Part shown: piece after piece, positions 14,786-20,476 of the stretch | How the letters are laid out: every line of letters starts with the position of its first letter | How positions within the stretch are numbered: position 1 is the first letter of the stretch | NCBI GenBank assembly: GCA_013042695.1 | Contig: JABDPQ010000082.1 | Location: forward strand, 1-20,476 | DNA: 20,476 bases | Source: Desulfobacterales bacterium | GTDB taxonomy: Bacteria > Desulfobacterota > Desulfobulbia > Desulfobulbales > Desulfocapsaceae | Reading direction: 5' to 3' | Program-made: the position numbers and the translations under genes | The notes under the pieces: generated by a model | The model's input: only the letters and a program-made list of their open reading frames with translations | The model's database searches: none | Told to the model about the DNA's origin: nothing

Positions 14786-16198
14786 TTATTTTTTACTTTT
14801 TTCTCTTGATGTTGATGTAATGGCGGCGCCGCCATCAGCAAGATGACCCGGATCAAGCAGACTTTTTAGAAGCTCGCCATCAATGGATGTTTCTTCTGTG
14901 GCAACTTCGAGGATTGTTCTCTGTTCCTCTCGTGCCTTTTTTGCAATTCTTGCAGCTTCCATATAGCCTATGTATGGATTAAGAGCTGTTGCCAGAATCG
15001 GATTTTTATGAAGTGGTTGCGTGAGAAGTTCCTCCATAATGATCATATCCTTTATCGCCTTTTCACCAATACTTTCAGCCGCTCCTTTGATTAAACCGCC
15101 ACTTTGCAGCAAACGAGCGGCTGTAAGCGGTAACATTGTGTTAAGTTGAAAATTTCCTGATTGAGCTGCTATGGTGATTGTGGCGTCATTACCTACTACC
15201 TGGGCAGCAGCCATACATACCGCCTCAGGAATTACCGGATTGATCTTGTCCGGCATAATCGACGATCCCGGTTGGAGCGATGGCAGCCTGATCTCTCCAA
15301 GACCACTTCCTGGTCCAGAATTCATCAATCGAAGATCATTTGCTATTTTCATCAGTGTACAACCAGCGGTTTTCAGATGAGCTGAAGCCTCTTGGGCGGT
15401 ATCGAGAAAGCTGAGCCCTTTATATGGGGATGCCATTTTTTTGAAAACAAGGTTGGCTGAGGAGCTGAGCGCCTTGAGTGCTCTTACTGAAAACTCTGGA
15501 TGGCAATTTACTCCACTGCCAACAGCTGTTCCTCCCAATGGCAGCTGGCGCAGTCGATTGAGTACTTCTTCGAGCCGGAAGATACCGTTATCTATGGCAG
15601 ATGCCCAACCATTAAACTCTTCAGACAAACGTATGGGAAGGGCGTCCATCAAATGAGTTCTTCCCGTTTTTACGACGTGACTGTTTTGTGATGCCTTATT
15701 TCGGATCACAGCTGAGAGGCTCATAAGAGCCGGAATGACCTCGTTTTTAATTTGTAAAGCAGCTGACACGTGAAGAGCAGATGGAATGACATCATTTGAG
15801 CTCTGCCCCATGTTAACGTGGTCGTTCGGAGAAAGAACAATGCCGGCGTCCCGGGCCATTGCACATACTACCTCATTGACGTTCATGTTGGTGCTGGTTC
15901 CCGACCCGGTTTGATATATAGAGACCGGGAAATGATTTCCAACACCGTCATTAATAAGTTTCCGAATGCAGAGCATTATAACGGCTGCACGTTCCGGCGT
16001 TAATAAGCCAAGATCACGGTTTGCCGCGGCGGCGGCCTCTTTAATTATGAGTAATGCTTTGATAAATCGTTCGGGTAGCGGTTCACCGTCGATAGTGAAG
16101 TTGTTGAGGGCTCGTTGGGTTTGGGCTCCGTAGAGTGCGTTTGCCGGAACTTCTACCGGCCCCATAGAGTCATGTTCTATTCGCAGATCTGGCCGCAT
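14786..16198 (-). CDS. fumC: Class II fumarate hydratase-family lyase, variant signature loop
   Basis: A 470-residue member of the fumarase/aspartase superfamily; FumC interconverts fumarate and malate without an iron-sulfur cluster. Family motifs are DSMG (10-13), YGAQTQRA (23-30), the substrate site SGTSTNMNVNE (98-109), SPNDHVNMGQSSND (123-136), RTHLMDALP (180-188) with His182, and the mobile loop GSSIMPDKINP (311-321) with catalytic Ser313. The N-terminal half and THLMD resemble actinobacterial-type FumC. The residue after IMP is Asp317, where fumarases have Gly and aspartases Ala, and LGQEF is LSEEF, so another fumarate-forming lyase cannot be excluded. The frame is open to 16291, but the start at 16198 has GAGGTG six bases upstream and sits just before the conserved DSMG. 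It stands alone, divergent from a DNA glycosylase gene. Confidence 0.85.
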   Translation of the reverse strand: MRPDLRIEHDSMGPVEVPANALYGAQTQRALNNFTIDGEPLPERFIKALLIIKEAAAAANRDLGLLTPERAAVIMLCIRKLINDGVGNHFPVSIYQTGSGTSTNMNVNEVVCAMARDAGIVLSPNDHVNMGQSSNDVIPSALHVSAALQIKNEVIPALMSLSAVIRNKASQNSHVVKTGRTHLMDALPIRLSEEFNGWASAIDNGIFRLEEVLNRLRQLPLGGTAVGSGVNCHPEFSVRALKALSSSANLVFKKMASPYKGLSFLDTAQEASAHLKTAGCTLMKIANDLRLMNSGPGSGLGEIRLPSLQPGSSIMPDKINPVIPEAVCMAAAQVVGNDATITIAAQSGNFQLNTMLPLTAARLLQSGGLIKGAAESIGEKAIKDMIIMEELLTQPLHKNPILATALNPYIGYMEAARIAKKAREEQRTILEVATEETSIDGELLKSLLDPGHLADGGAAITSTSREKSKK

Positions 16199-16529
16199 TG
16201 TTTTCACCTCACAGGATAGCGTTAATAAATATATGTGCTTATCGAGATAGACAATAATGTCATTTCTCAGTATTACTGAATAAATTGTCATCGATCTTTA
16301 TCTACGCAGTGAGTGATACAGCATGTTAGTTAGGATGATTTGGACCTGGATTGCTGCCTAAAAAACGAGTCGACGAACCCTTCGGGCAGCGCAAAAAACA
16401 TATATAACATGCTGCTATTACATAAATATCTTAAAACGGAAAAAATAAGGCTTTGTTTTCTTGCAAATCTAGCTGTGATCACAATTATTTAACCAGACGA
16501 TATGAGGCAACGCGCATTGAGGAGAAATT
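16199..16529. other. Divergent intergenic region, fumarase / DNA glycosylase
   Basis: These 331 bp carry the promoters of the divergent fumarase and glycosylase genes. The most notable element is a spaced 10-bp inverted repeat, listed separately; GCTGCC/GGCAGC lies within it. No gene, tRNA or textbook promoter is evident. Confidence 0.4.
16319..16414. repeat. Spaced 10-bp inverted repeat
   Basis: CAGCATGTTA (16319-16328) and TAACATGCTG (16405-16414) are exact inverted copies with centres 86 bp apart, in the fumarase/glycosylase divergent region. The near-integral number of helical turns (about 8) would permit looping by a dimeric regulator, but this is speculative. Confidence 0.35.
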
Positions 16530-17093
16530 GTGAGTCGATCAAAAAGTATGAGTCGACTTAAAGTCAACGAAACAGAAATCAATGAGCAGGCTACATCGCC
16601 AAGCTGCTTTCCACCAGCAAGCGCTCCTTCAGCGCGCATCCTGATACTGGGTTCATTTCCTGGGGTGACGTCACTGGAAAAGCAGCAGTACTATGCTTAC
16701 CCGCGAAATTCATTTTGGAAAATAATCCTCAGTTTGTTTGACCTTTCTGACTCACTTACCTATGCAGATCGTATTGCGGCGTTGATTCAAAGAAACATTG
16801 CCCTCTGGGATGTTCTTTACAGCTGCTCCCGCTTGGGCAGTCTTGATTCAGCCATTAAAGCAAGAACCATCGTTGTAAATGATTTCAGCACATTTTTTAC
16901 TGCCCATCCGCTCATTAAGGCAATCTTTTTCAATGGTAATAGAGCCGAGACAGAGTTTATTAAAAAAGTGGTCCCAGACGTAAACCTCGATCATATTATG
17001 CTTCATAAACTGCCATCAACAAGCCCGGCAATGGCGGCACTGACTATTGACCAGAAACAAGAGGCATGGCGTCTCATAAGGAATTATCTTTAA
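16530..17093 (+). CDS. DNA glycosylase of the UDG superfamily (hypoxanthine-DNA glycosylase type)
   Basis: A 187-residue protein resembling family-6 uracil-DNA-glycosylase-fold enzymes, which excise deaminated bases, chiefly hypoxanthine, from DNA. Motif 1 is GSFPGVTSLEKQQYYAYPRN followed by SFW (41-63) with the probable catalytic Asn60; IALWDVL lies in the middle; the C-terminal DNA-contacting motif is LPSTSPA (161-167). The fold has a Rossmann-like core without metal sites. The GTG start is preferred because GAGGAG lies five bases upstream. An in-frame ATG follows at 16548, and the two starts sit in near-identical copies of TGAGTCGA, a small duplication that gives MSRSKS-MSRLKV. It is followed at 142 bp by an amphi-Trp gene, with no sign of functional coupling. 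Confidence 0.85.
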   Translation: MSRSKSMSRLKVNETEINEQATSPSCFPPASAPSARILILGSFPGVTSLEKQQYYAYPRNSFWKIILSLFDLSDSLTYADRIAALIQRNIALWDVLYSCSRLGSLDSAIKARTIVVNDFSTFFTAHPLIKAIFFNGNRAETEFIKKVVPDVNLDHIMLHKLPSTSPAMAALTIDQKQEAWRLIRNYL

Positions 17094-17235
17094 GGCGGGT
17101 CGTTTGATTAATTGCAGGAGCACGTATGCCTGGGTAGTCGTGATTTCAGAGCAGGGCATAGGATTGGCACTCTATCAACCTGTCATCCTGAAAAACAGCA
17201 ACAAGTTTTTTAAACAACCACGTGGAGGATGTCTC

Positions 17236-17511
17236 ATGGGTAAAGAAACCATTCTTTTCAAAAGTGAAGAAAAAATGAGTTCCGCCAGCGGTGCAGCGAT
17301 TCTTCGAAAGCTGGCAGATAAACTAGAAAGTGGCAAAGTAGTGCTGGTTCATGGAAGCAAGAAGGTTACTTTGAAAATTCCCCGAAACGTTGAAGTGGAG
17401 ATCAAAGCAGAGAAGGAGGAGAGTAAAAAAAGAACCAAAAAGAAAATTGAGGTCGAGATTGAATGGGTGGTTGGGGCACCATCAGATGTTGGGCCGGTGA
17501 AAATAAAATAA
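17236..17511 (+). CDS. Amphi-Trp domain protein
   Basis: A 91-residue, highly charged small protein. It matches the amphi-Trp family pattern: LFKSEEKMSSASGAAILRKLADKLESG, then a strand with VVLVHGSKKVTLKIP, a lysine/glutamate-rich stretch (EKEESKKRTKKK) and a closing EIEIEW-like strand (here VEIEWVV) with the signature Trp. The function of the family is not known. The start at 17236 has TGGAGGA seven bases upstream. The frame extends back to 17104, but that part has no family similarity. The gene ends just before a strong terminator shared with desulfoferrodoxin. Confidence 0.82.
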   Translation: MGKETILFKSEEKMSSASGAAILRKLADKLESGKVVLVHGSKKVTLKIPRNVEVEIKAEKEESKKRTKKKIEVEIEWVVGAPSDVGPVKIK

Positions 17512-17524
17512 AAAGAGATCTAAT

Positions 17525-17564
17525 GATAAAAACGGGCGGGTTTCATTGACTGCCCGTTTTTATC
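17525..17564. terminator. Bidirectional intrinsic terminator
   Basis: GATAAAAACGGGC and GCCCGTTTTTATC are perfect 13-bp arms around a 14-nt loop, with a T5 run at the end of the stem on either strand. It lies between the convergent amphi-Trp and desulfoferrodoxin genes and can end both transcripts. Confidence 0.88.
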
Positions 17565-17583
17565 GCAGTTATTCAAAGAAGAG

Positions 17584-17958
17584 TTAGGCTCTCCAGAGAC
17601 CATGCAGATTACAATACTCTCTAACAGCAACCTCTGCTGCATCGATCGGAAAGAATGCCTTAGGCTCAGCTCCGGGTTTAAGAAATTCTTTGTAACTGGT
17701 GCCATTGGCGTTGAGTTCTATCCACTCGATAAAGTGCTTTTCTTCCATTGGGTGGGCAACTGAACCAACGATAACCTCCCAACCACCTGCAACTTTTGTG
17801 GCGACTGGAACATGTTTTTCTTGAGCAGCATCAACGGTGTTTTCTGCCATTAATATCATATCCTGTCCACAACAGACCAATGCCCCTGGTCCTCCCCTCA
17901 GAACTTCAACGACGTTTCCGCATAGTTTACAATGATACACTTCGAGTTTATCTGCCAT
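17584..17958 (-). CDS. dfx: Desulfoferrodoxin (superoxide reductase, two-centre type)
   Basis: A 124-residue cytoplasmic iron protein that reduces superoxide to hydrogen peroxide without making oxygen, typical of anaerobes and microaerophiles. The N-terminal desulforedoxin domain binds centre I through C10, C13, C29 and C30 (CKLC, CC). Centre II, the catalytic Fe(His)4Cys site, is complete: H49 in EKHVP, H69, H75, C116 and H119 in YCNLHG. The adjacent E47-K48 are the usual active-site residues. Length and spacing match the Desulfovibrio protein almost residue for residue. AAAGGAG lies eight bases before the ATG. It is a single-gene unit; no rubredoxin, the usual electron donor, is in the window. 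A palindrome about 92 bp upstream may be its operator. Confidence 0.96.
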   Translation of the reverse strand: MADKLEVYHCKLCGNVVEVLRGGPGALVCCGQDMILMAENTVDAAQEKHVPVATKVAGGWEVIVGSVAHPMEEKHFIEWIELNANGTSYKEFLKPGAEPKAFFPIDAAEVAVREYCNLHGLWRA

Positions 17959-18049
17959 GGTTTAGTCTCCTTTAGATTGGTGAAAAATAGTGACGAATCG
18001 ATAGAGGTTATCTACCTGTGAATGTATCTAAAACAGCTAACTACCTTGC

Positions 18050-18072
18050 TTCATTTAATTATTTTAAATGAA
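18050..18072. promoter_or_regulatory. AT-rich palindrome upstream of desulfoferrodoxin
   Basis: TTCATTTAA-TTATT-TTAAATGAA is a perfect inverted repeat with 9-bp arms, 92 bp before the dfx start. Its size and AT-rich composition recall Fur/PerR-type operators, but it does not match the B. subtilis PerR box. It is a candidate oxidative-stress operator. Confidence 0.4.
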
Positions 18073-18158
18073 AGATTTTTCTGTCGCATAATTCAAAATG
18101 CTATAAAGCAACATTGGGTCTGGGAAAATCACTAAAAAAGAAAAATCTTTACCTATCT

Positions 18159-18177
18159 GGTAATAGTCATTATTACC
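18159..18177. repeat. 7-bp inverted repeat in the dfx/DOMON intergenic region
   Basis: GGTAATA-GTCAT-TATTACC is a perfect inverted repeat with 7-bp arms, about 200 bp from dfx and 245 bp from the DOMON gene. It may be an operator for either divergent unit. Confidence 0.3.
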
Positions 18178-18422
18178 GACACTTATACTACCATCTGCAC
18201 TTTTCATGTCAATAATACGTTGTCGTAGTTTTTGAAAATACTCGAGATAGTTGGTCTGGATTTACGGTAATTTCGTTGAGAATGATACTTTACACTCTAT
18301 GGTATGGTGACTACCTTATTCAACGAATTTAAATGTGGAAAACCATTATATTGACAAGTATTTATACCAGACTGAAGTAAAAATGATAGGAAACATTAAT
18401 ATTAACGCAGGAGGACAGACCC

Positions 18423-18956
18423 ATGATGAGGCCAATCTTTGTAGCAATTTTGTCATGTACTCTCACCGTTTTAGCAAGCTCACTATTTGCAGCTACATAT
18501 GATCATGAGGTTACAGCTAACAAGGTAACCTTTTCATGGAAGCTTGATGGAGATGTAATGCATGCGAAAATGTCAGCGAAAACGAAGGGATGGGTCGCTG
18601 TTGGTTTTAATCCAATTGAGAAGATGAAAGGAGCCAACTTCATTCTTGGTTTTGTAAAAAATGGCAAGGCAGAAATAACCGATCATTATGGCAAAAGTGC
18701 AGTTGCACATGCAGCTGATACTAAAAATGACGGCTCTGAAGATGTCACTCTCGTGGGCGGCTCAGAAGAAAAAGGTATTACCACAATAGAATTTACCTTG
18801 CCGATTAACTCATCGGACGCAAATGATAGTGTTTTGACGGCAGATGGAGATACGGTTGTCCTGCTTGCTTATGCCATGAGAGACAGTTTTAAGGCGCGTC
18901 ACAAAGGCGATCCTGGCATGGTAACAGTGAATCTGGCTACAGGAGCCGTCAAATAA
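18423..18956 (+). CDS. Exported DOMON-domain protein, probable haem b binder
   Basis: A 177-residue periplasmic protein: signal peptide to about residue 24 (cleavage near FAA), then one DOMON domain filling the rest. The domain shows GWVAVGF (57-62), MKGANFILGFV (68-78), AEITDHYG (83-90), FTLPINSSD (124-132) and VVLLAYA (145-151), the usual order. M68 and H160 sit where cytochrome-type DOMON domains carry their Met/His haem ligands, so it is probably a single-haem electron carrier or redox sensor; haem binding is an inference. AGGAGG lies eight bases before the ATG. The sco gene starts 20 bp after its stop and an oxidase subunit I gene follows, so it probably serves the oxidase as an electron donor or assembly aid. 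Confidence 0.82.
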   Translation: MMRPIFVAILSCTLTVLASSLFAATYDHEVTANKVTFSWKLDGDVMHAKMSAKTKGWVAVGFNPIEKMKGANFILGFVKNGKAEITDHYGKSAVAHAADTKNDGSEDVTLVGGSEEKGITTIEFTLPINSSDANDSVLTADGDTVVLLAYAMRDSFKARHKGDPGMVTVNLATGAVK

Positions 18957-18976
18957 TTTGAGTAATTTTTCCACCA

Positions 18977-19798
18977 GTGAATACTCTAAACACACGCATC
19001 ATTTTGACGTTTATTTGTTTGTTTTTCCTGGGAGCTAGTTATACCATTGCACAGGAAGAAAAGAATACTCCGGATGATGGTGAACAAGGCAAAATCTTTA
19101 TTGAAGAGCAAACCGGTGCACTTTTACCTCTTAAAAGCCAATTTTTCGATGAGTCAGGTAATGCGGTAACGCTCGGTGAATTGATAGATAAGCCAACGGT
19201 ATTATTGCCTAATTATTTCTACTGTCCGAACAGCTGTAGCTTTAATCTTGCTAACCTTGCCTCAGCGGTCAACAGAATGAAGATGACGGCAGGTAAAGAT
19301 TATCGTCTCATCGCCTTAAGTTTTAATGACAAAGATACCCCGGCAGATGCTCGGGATGCCAAACAAAATTATATCAAACTGCTTTATGACGAATTTCCTG
19401 CAGATCAGTGGAGTTTTGTGACTGGCACCAAGGAGAATATTTCTGCCGTTCTCGACACTATTGGCTACGCCTTCAAGCCCGTTGAAGATGGTACGTTTAT
19501 TCATCCATCAGCGCTAGTAACCATAGCTGAGGATGGGAAAATAATCAAATACGTATACGGCAGTTTCATTCCAGGAGACGTTGAAATGGCGCTCAGTGAA
19601 GCAACAAAAGGAAAGCCTGCTATTTCAGTTAAACGTCTGCTTAACTACTGCTTTAACTATGATCCTGAAAAAAATAAAACGTTTTTCCAAACAACCAAGA
19701 TCGTGGCACTGTTAGTTTTTGGTAGCCTGATAGCCTTCTTTTTCTTGAAAATCCTCAGGCGAAAAGATGCAGGTGATACCAGCGGCACCACTCATTAA
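18977..19798 (+). CDS. SCO1/SenC-family copper chaperone of cytochrome oxidase
   Basis: A 273-residue thioredoxin-fold protein that delivers copper to, or reduces, the CuA site of haem-copper oxidases. The copper ligands are visible: CPNSC (C83, C87) and His176 in FIHPSAL. The N-terminus is a signal peptide or anchor (about 1-25) and a second membrane helix lies at 242-260, so the domain faces the periplasm and is tethered at the C-terminus. The preceding LLNYCFNYDPE (221-231) recalls SCO proteins found next to caa3-type oxidase genes. The start is GTG with no good ribosome binding site; it lies 20 bp after the DOMON gene, so translational coupling is likely. It ends 14 bp before oxidase subunit I. 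The SCO indicates that a CuA-containing subunit II is encoded nearby, beyond the window. Confidence 0.92.
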   Translation: MNTLNTRIILTFICLFFLGASYTIAQEEKNTPDDGEQGKIFIEEQTGALLPLKSQFFDESGNAVTLGELIDKPTVLLPNYFYCPNSCSFNLANLASAVNRMKMTAGKDYRLIALSFNDKDTPADARDAKQNYIKLLYDEFPADQWSFVTGTKENISAVLDTIGYAFKPVEDGTFIHPSALVTIAEDGKIIKYVYGSFIPGDVEMALSEATKGKPAISVKRLLNYCFNYDPEKNKTFFQTTKIVALLVFGSLIAFFFLKILRRKDAGDTSGTTH

Positions 19799-19812
19799 TA
19801 CGGATAATTGAT

Positions 19813-20476
19813 ATGACAGCTATACCCTCTTTTTATGAGACGTCATCGCCGGCAGGTCTTACCGGGATCAAAGCCTGGCTCTTGACGCACGACCATAAAC
19901 GTCTGGCCCTGATGTATATGTGGGCCGTCCTTTTTTGGCTCATTCTTGCCCTTTTGATCGGCCTGGCAATTAGAACAGAACTCATGGCAGTAGGTGAGAC
20001 GATTATGTCTGCTGAAGTCTATAACGCCATGTTTACGCTGCATGGCGTTATTATGATCTTTCTTTTTGTTATTCCGGCAATACCGGCAATTTTCGGTAAT
20101 TTCATCCTGCCGATTCAGATTGGGGCTGATGATGTGTTTTTTCCCCGTCTGAATTTGTTTTCCTGGTACCTCTACATGTTTGGCGGTTTGCTTGCGGTTT
20201 ATTCGCTTTTCAGTGGAGATGGGTTTGCCGACACTGGCTGGACCTTTTATGTTCCCTTTAGTGTGCAAACTGAAACAAACGTTTCACTTACGGTTATGGC
20301 AGCATTTATCCTTGGCATGTCATCGATGCTGACCGGGCTTAATTTTGTTACGACAGTTCATCGCATGCGTGCCAAAGGCATGGGTTGGCTGCAGATACCG
20401 CTTTTTACCTGGTCACTCTATGCCACAGCCTGGGTTCAGATCCTGGCTACGCCGGTGGTTTCAATCACCTTGGTTC
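19813..20476 (+). CDS. Haem-copper oxidase subunit I, 3' truncated by the window edge
   Basis: The frame is open from the ATG at 19813 to the window end: 221 codons of a protein that is normally about 530-570 residues. Subunit I holds haem a, haem a3 and CuB, reduces oxygen to water and pumps protons. The visible part has THDHKRLALMY (25-35), the low-spin haem ligand H77 in NAMFTLHGVIMIFLF, GNFILPIQIGADD and FFPRLN (95-114), GWTFYVPFS (142-150) and FVTTVHRMRAKGM to PLFTW (178-200). These fit the aa3/caa3 (A-type) branch more than cbb3, which agrees with the SCO gene beside it. The CuB and haem a3 ligands and the proton-channel residues lie outside the window. The ribosome binding site is weak; coupling to sco 14 bp upstream is likely. 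Confidence 0.94.
   Translation, partial: MTAIPSFYETSSPAGLTGIKAWLLTHDHKRLALMYMWAVLFWLILALLIGLAIRTELMAVGETIMSAEVYNAMFTLHGVIMIFLFVIPAIPAIFGNFILPIQIGADDVFFPRLNLFSWYLYMFGGLLAVYSLFSGDGFADTGWTFYVPFSVQTETNVSLTVMAAFILGMSSMLTGLNFVTTVHRMRAKGMGWLQIPLFTWSLYATAWVQILATPVVSITLV

Larger units (their letters stand above)
17959..18422. other. Divergent intergenic region, dfx / DOMON-SCO-oxidase cluster
   Basis: These 464 AT-rich bp hold two perfect inverted repeats, listed separately. A perfect TTGACA at 18351-18356 precedes the DOMON gene, but the best -10 at a proper distance (AAGTAA or AGTAAA) is poor. No small gene or RNA gene is visible. Confidence 0.4.

Noticed and set aside
14786..16198. Aspartate ammonia-lyase (aspA) instead of fumarase
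   Set aside because: SPNDHVN and NPVIPEAV recall aspartase, but the N-terminal YGAQTQRA, SGTSTNMN and THLMDA blocks fit class II fumarase better. Aspartase stays as a weaker alternative.
17172..17190. Sigma54-type promoter (TTGGCAC) before the amphi-Trp gene
   Set aside because: The -24-like TTGGCAC is not followed by the required GC-containing -12 element at the right distance.
17104..17235. N-terminal extension of the amphi-Trp protein
   Set aside because: The extra 44 residues show no family similarity, and a strong ribosome binding site sits before the ATG at 17236.
18351..18380. Sigma70 promoter before the DOMON gene
   Set aside because: TTGACA is perfect, but no acceptable -10 hexamer is found at 16-19 bp, so it is mentioned only in the intergenic entry.
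19843..20268. 141-codon minus-strand frame at the right end
   Set aside because: It is antisense to the clearly recognisable oxidase subunit I, and its sequence is rich in Lys, Asn and His with no family resemblance.
1..20476. CRISPR arrays, insertion sequences, prophage, tRNA or rRNA genes
   Set aside because: No regularly spaced repeats, transposase or integrase genes, terminal repeats or cloverleaf-like sequences were seen on reading the window.

Overview
The window comes from a Gram-negative bacterium: there are several signal peptides, a lipoprotein, a periplasmic multihaem cytochrome and periplasmic copper and haem proteins. A desulfoferrodoxin, an eight-haem HAO-type cytochrome c and numerous Desulfobacterota-like proteins point to that phylum, possibly a Desulfobulbales relative; this placement is an inference from gene content and could not be tested by search. 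No insertion sequence, prophage, CRISPR array, tRNA or rRNA is visible, and the window reads as ordinary chromosome.

Layout. Left part (1-4267): the 3' end of an Asp/Glu racemase, an unrecognised exported 163-residue protein, then on the minus strand an lrp-type regulator followed directly by a diaminopimelate-decarboxylase-family gene. The lrp promoter carries a good Lrp box over its -10 element and a weaker one about three helical turns away. Divergent from these is a lipoprotein PQQ sugar dehydrogenase. Middle part (4288-9706, minus): a complete pyruvate dehydrogenase operon aceE-aceF-lpd, with short gaps and good ribosome binding sites for aceF and lpd. Upstream of it lies a solitary octahaem hydroxylamine-oxidoreductase-family cytochrome (10041-11366, minus) with its own terminator and a long 5' region rich in palindromes. 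Next on the plus strand is a large fusion of a GT2 polyprenyl-phosphate glycosyltransferase, a GtrA-like membrane region and an ArnT/PMT-type glycosyltransferase (11915-14563).

Right part: a class II fumarase-family gene (minus) with an unusual residue in its signature loop, diverging from a hypoxanthine-type DNA glycosylase and an amphi-Trp protein (plus). A strong bidirectional terminator separates these from desulfoferrodoxin (minus). The window ends with a plus-strand cluster of a DOMON haem-binding protein, a SCO copper chaperone and the first 221 codons of haem-copper oxidase subunit I, which runs off the edge.

Taken together, the genes describe an organism that oxidises pyruvate through an NADH-producing PDH complex, has a fumarase-type TCA enzyme, can respire oxygen through a haem-copper oxidase, detoxifies superoxide by reduction, and probably handles hydroxylamine, nitrite or NO with an octahaem cytochrome. 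It looks like an anaerobe or facultative bacterium equipped for oxygen and nitrogen-oxide exposure.
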